Shown in pieces: positions 1-10,908 of a stretch of DNA of 39,564 bases. Within the stretch, counting starts at the first letter, position 1. Each line of letters opens with the position of its first letter. Source of the DNA: Hirudo medicinalis (taxonomy: Eukaryota; Annelida; Clitellata; Hirudinida; Hirudinidae). Where the stretch lies: NCBI GenBank assembly GCA_011800805.1, contig MPNW01000069.1, positions 183,109-222,672 of the forward strand, in the 5' to 3' direction. Made by a program: the position numbers and the translations under genes. The notes beneath the pieces were generated by a model. The model saw only the letters and a list, made by a program, of their open reading frames with translations. It did not search any database and had not been told where the DNA came from.

Positions 1-78
<78 letters not shown>

Positions 79-120
79 GTTATTATTATTATTGTTATTG
101 TTGTTATTTTTTTATTGTTA
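1..120. repeat. (ATT)n microsatellite, cut by the window edge
   Basis: Nearly pure ATT triplets from the first base to about 90, then interrupted ATT/GTT triplets. The array continues beyond the window on the left. Confidence 0.95.
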
Positions 121-620
121 TTATTATTGTTAATATTACGTAGTGAGTAAGACTTTCACCGCAGTACATTATATGGAAGTATATCTTAGACATAATAACC
201 CTTAGGAAAGCAGTGGGGAACGGCATTGAAACACGAGAGGATCGGCTGCATTATAATAATAATGCCATTATTCATATTCCAATCCGAACGCCATAAGCTG
301 AGGGTTACAATTATGTAAAATAATGCAAGACCCTGGTTTATTGAGGATCTCAATCAATGAACATCTTGAACCAATTAGCTTTGGAAAACTATAAATAGTC
401 TCGAGTTCATTCATTTTATGGCACTTTCTTCCCAGTAATGAGAAAAACAATTGAAACTTTTGAAACGTCTACAGTTCGAGAGAAGCGCATAATCTAAACT
501 TTAACAAAGAGAATCTCATCTTAACTTGGCACCTGCCTGTAAGAAATATTTCTTATTGAGAGACTAAAGAATTACCCCAAAAATAAACAATGCTTCTCAT
601 CTGTCCCCCTTTGTTTTATG

Positions 621-746
621 CAGGGACGTAATTTGGGGGTTTGGGTGGGTGAGCTCTCATGACTTTTGGCGAGAAGCAAGGCAAGATTATCTCATCGTGT
701 TGTGCGAGGGTTTGCCCCCCTGGAAAAAGCTGAAATGACGTCCTTG
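621..746. mobile_element. Short MITE-like inverted-repeat element
   Basis: The left end CAGGGACGTAATTT and the reverse complement of the right end, CAAGGACGTCATTT, match at 12 of 14 positions. A G-run follows the left arm and a C-run (TTTGCCCCCC) precedes the right arm, so the pairing extends inward with a gap. The element is about 126 bp with no coding capacity. I could not find a convincing target-site duplication. It shares its terminal CAnGGaCGT motif with the element at 26301-26532. Confidence 0.5.
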
Positions 747-3241
747 GTGCTATGGAGAATGATTAAGACTGTCATGCTTTCTGTCACCTCAGGATAACAG
801 CAGTTTAATGATATCGGCATGAATTTTCATTTAATGATCATTTTAACATTAACTTATTAAATATAATTAATTACCGAAATCCAACCACGAAATCCGTGTT
901 TCTTTGGAAATTCTGGCAATATTCAATCCGTCGAAACCTGACTCCCATTACGATGAAATATTCAAAAGTTCTGCAGAAAAAATTCTTCCCTAAGTGCATC
1001 CTCACATATTTATAACAAAAAATGGCACATCTGCTAATTTTTTCGAATTCAGTCCAACAAAATTTATTATACTCTATTTTTATTCTCAACATACATAACA
1101 ACAACATAGCAGCAACAACAATAATAACACCTTTGCTTGGGAACAGTTACGAAGAGGCAGGTTTAAATTTTATTTTGTTATATTAAGCTTAATTTACAAT
1201 TTATTCACGTTAAAATAGTGGATTTCCGTTTAATTCATATTTCTACTTTGTAAATGCCTTCATGTGAGTAAAAATAACCTTAGAATCGCAATATTTCAAG
1301 GACGTGCATTTGAAAATTTAAATTTAAAAACGAATCAGTCCAAATATGGCAACAATAAACTCTTTCAAGGTCGAAGAAGCGAAACCGAAATTGAGATCCG
1401 CATGAAAATGTCATGAAACAATGAATCCACGCCTGAAATATGGCCAGCATTCATCGCAAACATTAATAAAGATGGAGTAACTTTCACTTTCCAACAATTT
1501 CTGGTTCATCATGGCGGCTTAAGTCTTAGAATTCAAAGCTGGAATCTCTTCCCAGGAATCGCAAGATCAATTTCTAAACTCACATCTAACTAAATATTTC
1601 TTTTGGTGTTTTCGTAGTAAAAATAAAACATTAATGGTTGATGCCGCAATTTGATGTGCTAATTTGATGTTTTTCGAACAAAAACGTAATTAAATTAAAA
1701 TTTATCACAATCATTACACTCATTGCATGATTTTAATACAACATGTAATAATAGATTAACAGTTAATTAATAATTATTATCAAATTAAGAAAATGATCAC
1801 GTTACTATTTATAAATTATAACGTTTATTACAGCAATCGTTGTAAGGTAAAAAATGATTTTTAAAGACATTTTTATCAGAAGAACTTGTGTTTATTCATG
1901 CTATTGAGACCCTCCATGAGTTGCCTTCATTTGGAACTGCTTGGGAGTTTTACTTTTCTTCTGTTGAGGTTGAGTAAAATGAACTTGAAATTAGAAATTA
2001 CGAAATTTTCCAAAATATTAAATACAATAATTCAATTCCTGCAAAGTGTGAACTTGTTAAGGCTATTCTTTCAAAAGTAATAGATTCATCCAATACAATT
2101 ATAATAATGTCACAAATATATTTATAATGCATGTGTATATTATGTTTAAGTAATTATAATGTCATAATTTTAAATAAAATATGTGTTTCGATGGCGACTC
2201 CCTGGCAAAAACAGTGTCCAATCGATGAAGGCACCCGATTTAAGCGACTATTAAAATGAGCAAATTTGAGAGAGAATCCCATCTAAGACTTCGACTTTTT
2301 TAAACGATTGTTTCAGCATTTTATTCTCCACAATTTATCGATCTAACCCACGCATTTTAAAGAGAAAGTAATATTTGTATGCTGTGGCAAATAATAATGA
2401 ATCGAGTCAACGAATAAATGTAAATCGTAGAATGAATTATTAATGATTTCATTTAAACAACTTGACATAACCTTGTCAAAATTACGACCTATAAATTATC
2501 AAAGGTTGATATTTAGATTAAGAATGAGTTGAACCTATGTTTAACAAATTCAAGCAGGAAACGCATCCATACCCTCAGGGTTATTTTAGTCGCCCTCCTT
2601 CATTTGAAAATCGGATTATTTGTTTTAAACTGCTAGCAAAACTGCGGGGATCTGCAAAGAATCCAATTACATTAATGCCAAAGATCAGCCATTTTAAAGA
2701 AATTCCAAGATTTATTTTTGTTCTTCTCAAGGAGTTTCAAATTGTCAAAAAATTCAAAACTCAGCCTCTCTGAAATTGACGAATGAGTTTGATGGACGAT
2801 GGCAGGACTGTTGCTCGTGGGTGAGTTCCATGCGAACGAAATGTCTGAAATGAAGTTTTTTTTATTCATCTTGAAAAGATTGTAGTGCCGGTTGGTGTGG
2901 ATTTGTAAAACGATAAGCGGTATTGTGTGGCCATTCGAATATCGGATTTCATTTCAAAATCTCGCAATGTTTACGTCTTAGGCGAGTTCGTGAATAAATT
3001 CGTTTAATATGATATTAAACTCCTCAACATCGTGGAGGTGATGGGCAAAACAACGCACCAAAAACACGTGACTGAGATGTGATTTATTTTCCAAAGGAAA
3101 TGATTTATTATACCCGATAATAGCTCGCCTTTCGCTTTCATTCAACACATCGCCAGTAAAGAGGATGGCGATTTCTCATCTAGATTGTTAACACATTAGG
3201 TTTTGATTATGCAAATTGTTCTCCACCGGAGTCTGATGGAT

Positions 3242-3284
3242 GGAGGTACGGGTGATTGGGAATCCAGTCCGTACCGTCGGTACC
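3242..3284. other. Inverted repeat / possible hairpin
   Basis: GGTACGG at 3245-3251 is exactly complementary to CCGTACC at 3269-3275. A further palindromic GGTACC follows at 3279-3284. The segment is GC-richer than its surroundings and has no assigned role. Confidence 0.35.
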
Positions 3285-3713
3285 CCTCCGTATTTAATCT
3301 TTCGTAAGACATGCGAATTTCGATGAAGACTTTATTGACTCAATCTCGTTCAAGTTTTTTTGCTGAGAATCTCGAGAGATGATCTGAGTTTTTCTGCATC
3401 GATTATTGTTCTTTTTGAAGCAATTCATCACCCTTGTTGACATCAATTCGTTGACACAAAGCTGGAACTAATCAAAATATCAGACCTCCCTAAATTTATT
3501 AGCTTCTGTGTCTGTTCAACTTTATTTTCTTATCAGCGGAAACATGAACAGTGAAAGTTATGCTCAAAACAGTCGTACAAAGTCCTACATAATTTTAACA
3601 AATTAAAAAAAAAAATAAAAATTTAGAGGTCTGGTTATTAGAATCTAAAAATGCTGTTGACATTTACGACGGGGATGTTTTTACTCATTTCATCGCCACC
3701 ATTTGGCGGTTGA

Positions 3714-4251
3714 GCCGACAGGTCCACAAAAAGTTCGATTGACGAGAAGGAAGCTCTTCTGAGGTCGAGACAGTTCTCACAAGAGATCGATGCAGATATG
3801 GGGAGCGAATCCGAAAAAGAGAAAAAAAACAACATTTGTGATGTCGAACGAACGCAGCAGTTTCGGGAGGAGACAAGTAATCTCGTGTGCATATTGTTTT
3901 CTCCCGACGAGGAGAAGAAGCGTGGAAACTTTTCAACGGAAGAGAAGTAAATCTCTCTTGTTCTGATGTTGGTTGTTAATGAGAGCTGGAAAAATACGAT
4001 TCCCTGGTCGAACTGGAAAACAAAGACTAGAAAACAAGTCGGAAAGAGAGTGTAGAGACTGCGCAGCGATTGTACAAGTGAGCAATGGATTGATGACAAG
4101 TGAATCATGCGATGAAAGACTTAGAGTAATTGTGACATTAAACACCTCAGTCGATTCCGAACCAGAGATTGATGAGCTTCGAATAAATACCAACTCACAA
4201 TTGGTCTCCGCGGAACGATTTCTCGCTGAAGGAATTATGAAGGGAAATTAA
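3714..4251 (+). other. Unassigned coding-like segment (two short open frames)
   Basis: A charged open frame with no ATG at its head runs from 3714 to a stop at 3948-3950. It is followed by a 92-codon frame at 3973-4251 in another phase. Base composition and residue make-up (many E, K, R, S) are more protein-like than in the flanks. I recognise no domain, and the splice sites that would link the two frames are weak. The opposite strand is also partly open over 3638-4193, which weakens the case. It could be exons of an unknown upstream gene, a decayed coding fragment or chance. Confidence 0.2.
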
Positions 4252-5010
4252 TGGCTGGGAGGAGATGCGCACAAGTTGAAGACAATATAAATCCATCGTT
4301 GGCAGCTGTTACTGTCAAAATCATGTATTAACTGTCAGCTCTTTATGATAATTTTCTCCATCATTTCAAAACTCGGAGGATCTTCCAGTGGCACATGATT
4401 ACTTGTTTCTCGTTCGAATAGATTTGAAGAGGATGGATACGGAGAATTGTTCAAGGGCTGGAGGAGAGCAGGTTGCGTCCACATTTCTGTTTCAGCGTTT
4501 GAACGCTGAGAATTAATTGCCAGCTTAAGTTACTTGAGTCTATGAGAAGTTCCTTTGTTATTCCGTTGCGATCCAGTTTCGTAACTAACAAGAAGAACAT
4601 CTAGTGCGAAGATATACCGAATACATCAAGTTCAAGAGTTGCTACCAAATACCCTGGCAACTTTTTTTTCTTTAATTTTCGATGCCACAAATTTGATCCT
4701 TCCATCAGATGAGATTGGGTCGTGATACATGAGAATGTTTGCTCGATAGGGTCATACGGATACCATTATAAACCCACCCACTGAGCTCGGAAGCAGAAGT
4801 GCTTGTCAGTACCGCCAAAACTTAACTTCAAGATGACTTTGCATTTTTTAATTAAAATCAAGATCTCAAGTTCCCATAAGTAAACTCGACCTCGTTGATA
4901 TGCAAATTCAAATCAGAAGTGCTAGGATTTGTCCAAAGAGTTATTGGAATTCTCCCTAGGGATGTAGTTTGGGCGGAGCGGATTGAGCAGCAATTAGATT
5001 GCAGTTAGTG

Positions 5011-5018
5011 TATATAAG
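5011..5018 (+). promoter_or_regulatory. TATA box, putative promoter of the FGFRL-like gene
   Basis: TATATAAG at 5011-5018 is a good TATA match. It would place transcription start near 5040, giving a 5' leader of about 470 nt before the ATG at 5508. A short upstream ORF (5043-5297) lies in that leader and looks like chance. There is no experimental support. Confidence 0.5.
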
Positions 5019-5507
5019 TAGCCTGCCACTCAAGTTACACGTGTGGTTCATCCGGACGGGTTCCGATACTTTGCACGGATTTTTCTCCTTTTTTTTGGCG
5101 GGATGAAACTCTCAAAACAACTGGTTAGATTACTCTTTAGTTTCTCAAAATATTTGCTCTATCGAGGAGCAAGCGAGCAAGTTGATGAGTGTAGAGTGAA
5201 TATTAACAGCTCGTTATGGTGTGTGCAGTCATTCGTAGGTTGTGCATTGTTTCAGAGACTGTTTGCAAATCATCGCATAATTAATGCTCTCTTGTAAAGA
5301 TACGCCTGTTCCAAAGTGTTTTCTTGCTTTTTGTTTCAAAGCAGTTTTCTTTCAACAGGAAACCCTATTGTAATTCCTAGGCTTGACATCTCTCACGTTC
5401 GAGCAGGACTCTGTCCGATACTGTTCATGATTACGTAAGCGATGTTTGCATACGGACGAGAGTTTGTGGATTTAAGAAGTATCACAATCAAAGAAAATCC
5501 TCTCAGG

Positions 5508-5892
5508 ATGTTTGCCGCTCTTCAGATATTTCTGCTTCTCCTGCGCTTCGACTCTGCTTTGTCGCAAGAGAGCAGTTTGATTTTATCTGATGGACCCCCA
5601 AAGATTCTGGAGAAATACCCGAGGGTCATATCAGCCAGCGTTGGAGGCTCGGTGAAGTTGGCATGTCCGTTGGAGAGATCGAAGAAGAATGTCGATTCAA
5701 GCGAGTTTATCGAAACCATCATCGTTTGGCAGAAGAACGAAAAGGTCATTGGTTTGGGCTGGGAAAGGTTCAGGATCAAGGACGACCTGCTGAACATTCG
5801 GGATGTGGAAGAATCTGACACTGGAAACTACACATGCACAGCAACTAATGGATTCGGTTCAGTTGTCGGATTCTATCTTCTCTGCGTCACTG
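5508..5892 (+). CDS. FGFRL: FGFRL-like exon 1: signal peptide and Ig1
   Basis: The open frame continues to 5892, where the sequence reads ACTG|gttagt, a good donor in phase 1. A stop follows at once if the intron is retained. The exon encodes the signal peptide and a whole Ig domain ending in the GFGSVVGFYLLCV strand. Confidence 0.85.
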
Positions 5893-6620
5893 GTTAGTGA
5901 GTTTACATGACGTTATTGTTGTTTGCCTGTGTTGATACCATTGCTTTTGTCCAGCTGCCACATCGAAGTGTTGTTAGAATATTGCATTGTCCTATCACTG
6001 AACTAGTACCCGATCAAATTAAACTGTCTAACATTCAACCCCGCGGATGACTGGATGACTGGACGTAGCACTTAGAATAATCTCGAAGTAAATGGGACGT
6101 CCCCTCGTGGGACGTCAAACGACCGCTGAGTCCACAAGGGACATCGCTTGATTAAACTCCGTAACGATCTCGAGCCATTTTGTACCGGATCAACTTTGAT
6201 CCGACATTTTGTGACGAGATTCTCTGGCGAGGCTCGATATTTTCTCTTTCATGTTTGTCTTTCTTACATGCTTTATTTTTCAAAAGCATTATGATGATGT
6301 CTACTTTTATGGCCATTGTTGTTATTATTATTGTTGTTGTTATTATTTTTATTATTGTTATTACTAATTTGTTTACGTTTTATTTTAATCTGAATTTTTA
6401 ATTTCTAACAACACCGGGATCAAGTCAGCGTTTGTTTTACTCAATTAAACTCCATTCCTTGTGCCTTCGTCCAAGTCTGTGATTTATGACCCATGATGGC
6501 AGAGGTGGTGATGATTGTTGTTGTTGTCTCGGTGATGACGAGATGGAGTTGTTGGTGTTCTCGTAGTTAACGTTATCGTAATGATGACTACGCAATGAAT
6601 GTGGTGTTCCCGTTAAAATG

Positions 6621-6656
<36 letters not shown>

Positions 6657-8963
6657 GATGACGAGAGATAGTGACGATGACTACGATGATGGTGATGATG
6701 CTGCTGCTGCTGATGATGAAGGATTACAATAACAAACTACAACCTGACAACTGAGCGATCAACATTTTCAAGAGAACGAAGTGGACCTGACAGAAAGGAG
6801 CACGAATGCCGACTTCTGCGCCTCAAGTGACGTCACCAACCAGAGGAACAGCAACCGAGGTTCGAAACTCAATTCATCATTGACGATCATCGCTGCTGTT
6901 TTTCAATCAATCAATCAATCAATCATTCAATACTACTACTACTAATAATATTACTAATTATTACATTGCAGTCAATTGCAATGTCATCATCACAGCTCCG
7001 CAACAGTGTCGCGATGATTTCGTAATGCTCTCGGGCAATTGCAGTGTTGTCTAGGATAATGCGGCCCCATTATTCAGCCTGTCACCTCTTCACGTTTTAC
7101 TCAACCATCAAAATGCATGCAAATCATTCGACGATGTCAAGGACTCCAACTTTCTGTTGCTCAACAGATTTAAATTGAGGCAGTAATTAATTTTAATGAT
7201 TGCGTAATTGTTTGCCGAAGTCGTTGATGGGCGTGGTTTAGACACCATGGCGATAATCTCTGTAAATGGCCGGCAATTTCAGAGGCCCTCAACTCGAGTA
7301 GCTCTGGCATCTAATTAACCTCCATATAAAAGGAAGCAGTTACCATGGAAACACCTGAACCAATTAATCACCAATTAAGCGAGCCTGATGGATTGATTAC
7401 GCTGGTTCAACATTTGGCATCCACCTGCTGAGCACGTGGCCGTAATTGGATACGACCCCATCTAATTGGTTGGCCTCAATTAGACCACCGTACCACGCGA
7501 CAATCACTTCCAAGATGGTTGACAGTCGTCTGTCTGGATGAATGGAGGATTTGAAATTAATTAACTTTGAGATGAGCGGAGAACTCTCACTTTTTGCTGA
7601 AACTCAACTCCGAAAGGAACATAAATAACGCAATCACAAGAGGCAATAAATTTTCCTCTCTCAGCCTGACGAATATATCATGTGCTGCTGAAGTGCCTTT
7701 TAAAATATCCCTTCTTCTCTGCAGATCTCGAACCCGACGCTCCTATGTTTGTAAAGGATGTTCTGACTGACACGGTGGTCGAGGCAGGGGAGCCAGTAAC
7801 CCTCACCTGCCAAGTGCATAGCATGCCAGCTCCTCGTGTCCAGGTTTATTTATCATCTTGCTTAGCCGTTGTTGCTGTTGTTGTTGTTGTTGTCGTCGTC
7901 GTTGTCGTTGTCGTTGTTGTTGTTATGGTGGTAACGAACAGGATGCACATTTTCTGTTCGCAACAATCCACAGTGGTTCAGGAAACTCGGAGCGGAGATG
8001 ATGTCTTGGCGCAAGAGATCAGACACTTCACTCAGACCGATGAACTTTCCCAGACCTTTCAACTCCTCCAGTTTCTTCCAGCAGGCAGACTCCTACCAAG
8101 CACTGCATTCTCCTGAGTATGCCGTCACAACAAAACCCTCGGGCTCAAACACCTACCTCTCGAGACTAACTCTCAGGCATACCACTTCGAAGGACACGGG
8201 AACTTATTTCTGCCTTGCGTCCAATGCCAGAGGTCTCAACTACGAGTTTGCCTCATTGAAAGTCATAGCGGAGGGTAATAACTTGTTTACTCTTTGTTAA
8301 TCAACAATATCTTTATATTGTTATTTGTTTAACAAGTTACTTTTTAATTATTTATAATTACACAATTACTTACAATGATGTTGATTTGTCTCATACTTCA
8401 AAAAAGTGAAAGTAAAATAATCAAATGCAGATTCAAAAGAATCTTTTCTTGCTTCTTCTAATGGCAACGTCTCCTGGGTGGCCGCATTCGTGGTCTGCGT
8501 GTTTTCTCTGGTCATCGTCATCCTTATAGTCGTTCTGGTGCGCAAGTGCAGGGCCCAAAAGGAGCAGAAGTGCAGAACTCAACCGCAGGTTCAGACAACA
8601 AACCCACCTCTTCCCAAACCTCAAAATCCATTCCCCACCATCATGAAAGCTCCAGGAGACAATAGGACAATTGACTTTTATCCTCATCACAGCATAGAGT
8701 ACAATCAGGTGGATCAAGTCGAACCCTTCCTATCCCACCGTCAGCATCCCTTGTATCCCGACCAGATGTGTCCACCCCCTAACGGTCAAATGTTCCACCC
8801 GGTACAACTCCCATTCCTGCCTTCGACTACATCGAGCGACAAAACAATTTCAAGTTACCAGTCTTTACACCCGGATGACCGATGCAACCAGCACGGCGTC
8901 TACCACAGCAATCGAAACCCGCACGCCATGCAATGGCCCCACACTCAGCAAGCCTATTGTTAA
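5508..8963 (+). CDS. FGFRL: FGF receptor-like protein, two Ig domains, no kinase (4 exons)
   Basis: Exons 5508-5892, 7725-7843, 7974-8274 and 8431-8963 join with GT-AG introns of phase 1, 0 and 1, giving 445 residues. A signal peptide (1-18) is followed by Ig1 (Cys53, Trp74, Cys110), which keeps the GPPK start and ATNGFGS motif typical of FGFRL1 Ig1. A second Ig follows (Cys157, Trp169, Cys248), closest to FGFRL1 Ig3. A membrane span lies at 283-304. The cytoplasmic tail (305-445) has no kinase domain, is rich in Pro, His and Tyr, and ends in YC, much as vertebrate FGFRL1 ends in a His-rich YQC tail. By family knowledge, such proteins bind FGF or heparan sulfate and limit FGF signalling; planarian nou-darake is the family example that confines brain tissue to the head. 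Vertebrate FGFRL1 has three Ig domains and about 504 residues; here the middle Ig seems absent. An in-frame ATG at 5442 would add 22 residues, but 5508 puts the signal peptide first. Confidence 0.85.
6094..6116. other. GGGACGTCCC palindrome with a second half copy
   Basis: A perfect 10-bp palindrome, GGGACGTCCC, lies at 6094-6103. GGGACGTC is repeated at 6109-6116, 15 bp on, and is about one and a half helical turns from the first. It could be a paired binding site in intron 1; no factor is assigned. Confidence 0.3.
7325..7332 (+). promoter_or_regulatory. TATA-like motif, possible internal promoter
   Basis: TATAAAAG sits inside the homeodomain cluster, 7 bp before the X-box. The ATG at 7345 downstream opens only about 28 codons, so there is no obvious alternative first coding exon. 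It could equally be a chance AT-rich match. Confidence 0.25.
7339..7352. promoter_or_regulatory. RFX X-box
   Basis: GTTACCATGGAAAC fits the palindromic RFX-family X-box (GTTNCCATGGNAAC) at every fixed position. RFX factors commonly drive ciliary and neuronal genes. Its position within intron 1 suggests a regulatory element. Confidence 0.45.
7725..7843 (+). CDS. FGFRL: FGFRL-like exon 2: first half of the second Ig
   Basis: Acceptor cttctctgcag|AT (phase 1) completes a GAT Asp codon with exon 1. The exon carries the first Ig Cys (VTLTCQV) and ends CGTGTCCAG|gtttat in phase 0, just before the Ig Trp. Confidence 0.85.
7844..7973 (+). other. FGFRL-like intron 2 (130 bp), largely (GTT/GTC)n microsatellite
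   Basis: The intron starts gtttat and ends ccacag. About 55 bp of it is GTT/GTC triplets. It stays open in the upstream frame, so a long ORF reads through it, but 130 bp is not a multiple of three and retention would frameshift the second Ig domain. Confidence 0.85.
7974..8274 (+). CDS. FGFRL: FGFRL-like exon 3: second half of the second Ig
   Basis: The first codon is the canonical Ig Trp (TGG at 7974). Later strands include DTGTYFCLASN with the second Cys (Cys248). The exon ends GCGGAGG|gtaata in phase 1. Confidence 0.85.
8431..8963 (+). CDS. FGFRL: FGFRL-like exon 4: membrane span and cytoplasmic tail
   Basis: Acceptor aaatgcag|AT in phase 1 again forms a GAT codon. A short juxtamembrane stretch is followed by a span of about 22 residues (AAFVVCVFSLVIVILIVVLV), a basic stop-transfer RKCR, and a 137-residue Pro/His/Tyr-rich tail ending AYC before TAA at 8961. 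Confidence 0.85.
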
Positions 8964-9090
8964 CCCTGCTGTCATCCTTTGAATGTCAAAGACTTCTTGT
9001 TTTCTTCCCCTAATTTGCTGTGTACAGGATTCACTTTGTCTGTTTCTCGATTGTCATGTCGTTTTGTACATTTGTACTTTCATTCTTCTC

Positions 9091-9109
9091 ATTAAAAATG
9101 TCTATTAAA
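9091..9109 (+). terminator. Poly(A) signals of the FGFRL-like gene
   Basis: ATTAAA occurs at 9091-9096 and again at 9104-9109, about 130-145 nt after the stop codon. ATTAAA is the common variant of AATAAA. Confidence 0.45.
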
Positions 9110-9591
9110 AGGTTTCCGAATCTGAATTGTTTCAATTTGAAACACTGAAAGAATTTCTCTCCACGACTAATCATCGGTAATGCAACAGTCGATGCAAGAA
9201 CAAACATGGCTAATAATAGAAATAGAAATATCCCGAAATGAACACCATGAAAGATCAACAGAATAATAATATTATTGATAATAATTAATAATAATTGATA
9301 ACGAAGGCGAGATTGTGTTAATTACAGCATTAATAAAAGCAGGAAAACACGTCCACAGAAGTGAAAGGAGTGGTTGAGACGAGGAACATGTCTGGTAATA
9401 ATAACGATCGATGGAGCCGTTCTCGCATCCACCTTACAGACGTAATGATTACAAATGGCCACAATTTCAAACAATTCCTCGTAAATTATGCTGCCAAGGA
9501 CTTAAAAAGATGAGTTCAACTCATCGGCAGGGAAGAAAAAAATAGCAACATTCTTACAATTTCTTCCGATGCATCTACTAAGAGTAACAAT

Positions 9592-9670
9592 AATGATAAT
9601 GATAATGGTGGTGGTGGTAGTGGTGGTAGTGGTGGTGATGATGTTGGTAGTGATGATGATGATAACAATA
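9592..9670. repeat. Mixed (GAT)/(GGT) triplet array
   Basis: Imperfect triplets GAT, GGT, AGT and AAT. Confidence 0.8.
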
Positions 9671-9882
9671 ATACTAATAATATTAACATTAACTCATAAC
9701 AATTCTGAGATCGCAGAACTTCGATAGTTATGAAGGGTCATGCATCAAAAAGCACTTTCAACCGAGGTTATGCTATTGGCTGATATTGTTTGCATCAACA
9801 TGATGTTGGTTATAATAATAATAATAAATATATAATATTATATATTAAATAATTATTATATAATTAATAATAATAATAATAT

Positions 9883-9925
9883 ATTTATTTATAGAGCGCC
9901 ATAAGCGTAAGCGTCAGGGGCGCTT
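9883..9925 (-). mobile_element. 3' remnant of a GCGCC-tail SINE
   Basis: ATTTATTTATAGAGCGCC, then GGGGCGCTT, matches the tail shared by the SINEs at 19219 and 33955 (TTTATATAGCGCC ... GGCGCTT). No tRNA-like head follows; the element appears 5'-truncated and lies in AT-rich repeat. Confidence 0.5.
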
Positions 9926-10470
9926 AATGATATTATATTGTAATATAACTATGTAATATAATTATAATTAATAATATAATATAATATAATAATATATATA
10001 TAACAATAATATTAATATAATAATAATTATTATTATTTGTTTTTATTATTAATATATTTTGTAATTTTGTATTTTGTTCTCATGTTCAAATTCATTCATT
10101 GTATGCATTCGCTTGGTCGCTCGCTCAAGTCACCAATATGATCGATAATTATTTTACACTATTAAATAACATAATAATGCTAATATTATTAGGAATTACA
10201 ATAAATAATAAATATTTTTGTCATATTTTATTATTGATTTTATTAGATTATCGTAAGACTTGTACATGGATCTACATTACATTTACATTCAGATTAACAT
10301 TGTAAACAAAATTATATTATTATGACATAAATGTATTCCACCTATTAAATTGGCCTAGTGAAACATTCGATAATTTCTGATCCTTTGGAAAGGGTGATAT
10401 CCGAACTTATTGTTGTTTATTATCCAGTCACGTGGTACTGCTTTCTCATATCCTGGAATTCCCGTGCGAG

Positions 10471-10478
10471 TATAAATA
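10471..10478 (+). promoter_or_regulatory. TATA-like motif, orphan
   Basis: TATAAATA follows GC-richer sequence (CCCGTGCGAG). Less AT-rich DNA continues to a good donor-like GTAATT at 10556. No coding exon follows on the plus strand, so this may be a non-coding first exon or chance. Confidence 0.2.
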
Positions 10479-10818
10479 AAGCAGGATGCACTTGATTATC
10501 GGAGATGTTGCTTGGGAAGGCATCAGTGCATCAGTTGATATCTCACTGGTAGAGGTAATTCATCAAGAAAGTATTATTAACAGCAATACTGTTTATAAAT
10601 TAATAATAATAATATAGTATTAATAGTATTATTAATTATTAATAATATTAATTATATAATTATATAATATAAATTATAATTAATATATTAAATATTAAAT
10701 ATTAAAATTAAAATTTAAAATTAAAATATTAATTATATAATATAAATTAATTAATAATTATTAATAATTAATAATAAATAATAATAATAATACATATTAT
10801 TATTGAACTCTGTTGTTC

Positions 10819-10908
10819 ACCACCACCATCATCATCATCATCATCATCATCGCTATCATTACCGTCATCGTCGTCGTCGTCGTCGCTGTCATCATTATCA
10901 TCACCACC
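10819..10908. repeat. (CAT)/(CGT) triplet array
   Basis: Runs of CAT then CGT and CAT triplets with a few substitutions. Confidence 0.9.

Larger units (their letters stand above)
126..5010. other. Intergenic region upstream of the FGFRL-like gene
   Basis: AT-rich sequence with no gene that I can support. It contains a MITE-like element (621-746), an inverted-repeat knot near 3242-3284 and a less AT-rich open segment at 3714-4251, each listed separately. The remaining short ORFs are AT-rich or low-complexity and look like chance. Confidence 0.6.
7180..7500 (+). promoter_or_regulatory. Candidate intronic enhancer: clustered homeodomain sites
   Basis: At least eight TAATTA/TAATTG-type cores fall in about 320 bp (TAATTAAT near 7183, TAATTG at 7205, CTAATTAA at 7311, CAATTAAT at 7361, CAATTAAG at 7372, GATTGATTAC near 7391, GTAATTGG at 7442, CTAATTGG at 7462, CAATTAG at 7477). 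They are mixed with unique, less AT-rich sequence rather than simple repeat. An X-box and a TATAAAAG lie in the middle. Enhancer function is inferred. Confidence 0.4.
5893..7724 (+). other. FGFRL-like intron 1 (1832 bp)
   Basis: Begins gttagt and ends cttctctgcag. It holds a short (AAT)n run near 6629-6655, a palindromic GGGACGTCCC (6094-6103), a CRE-like TGACGTCA (6828-6835), and at 7180-7500 a dense cluster of homeodomain-type sites with an X-box. I looked for an exon encoding the missing middle Ig domain (Cys...Trp...YxC, phase 1-1) and saw none. Confidence 0.75.

Noticed and set aside
3638..4193. 156-codon minus-strand ORF
   Set aside because: It overlaps other open frames, has low-complexity Ser/Phe composition and lacks a domain, signal or splice support.
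7682..8116. 144-codon ORF with a poly-Val tract joined to Ig-like sequence
   Set aside because: It reads through the microsatellite intron 7844-7973. Proper splicing restores the Ig Trp and Cys in another frame.
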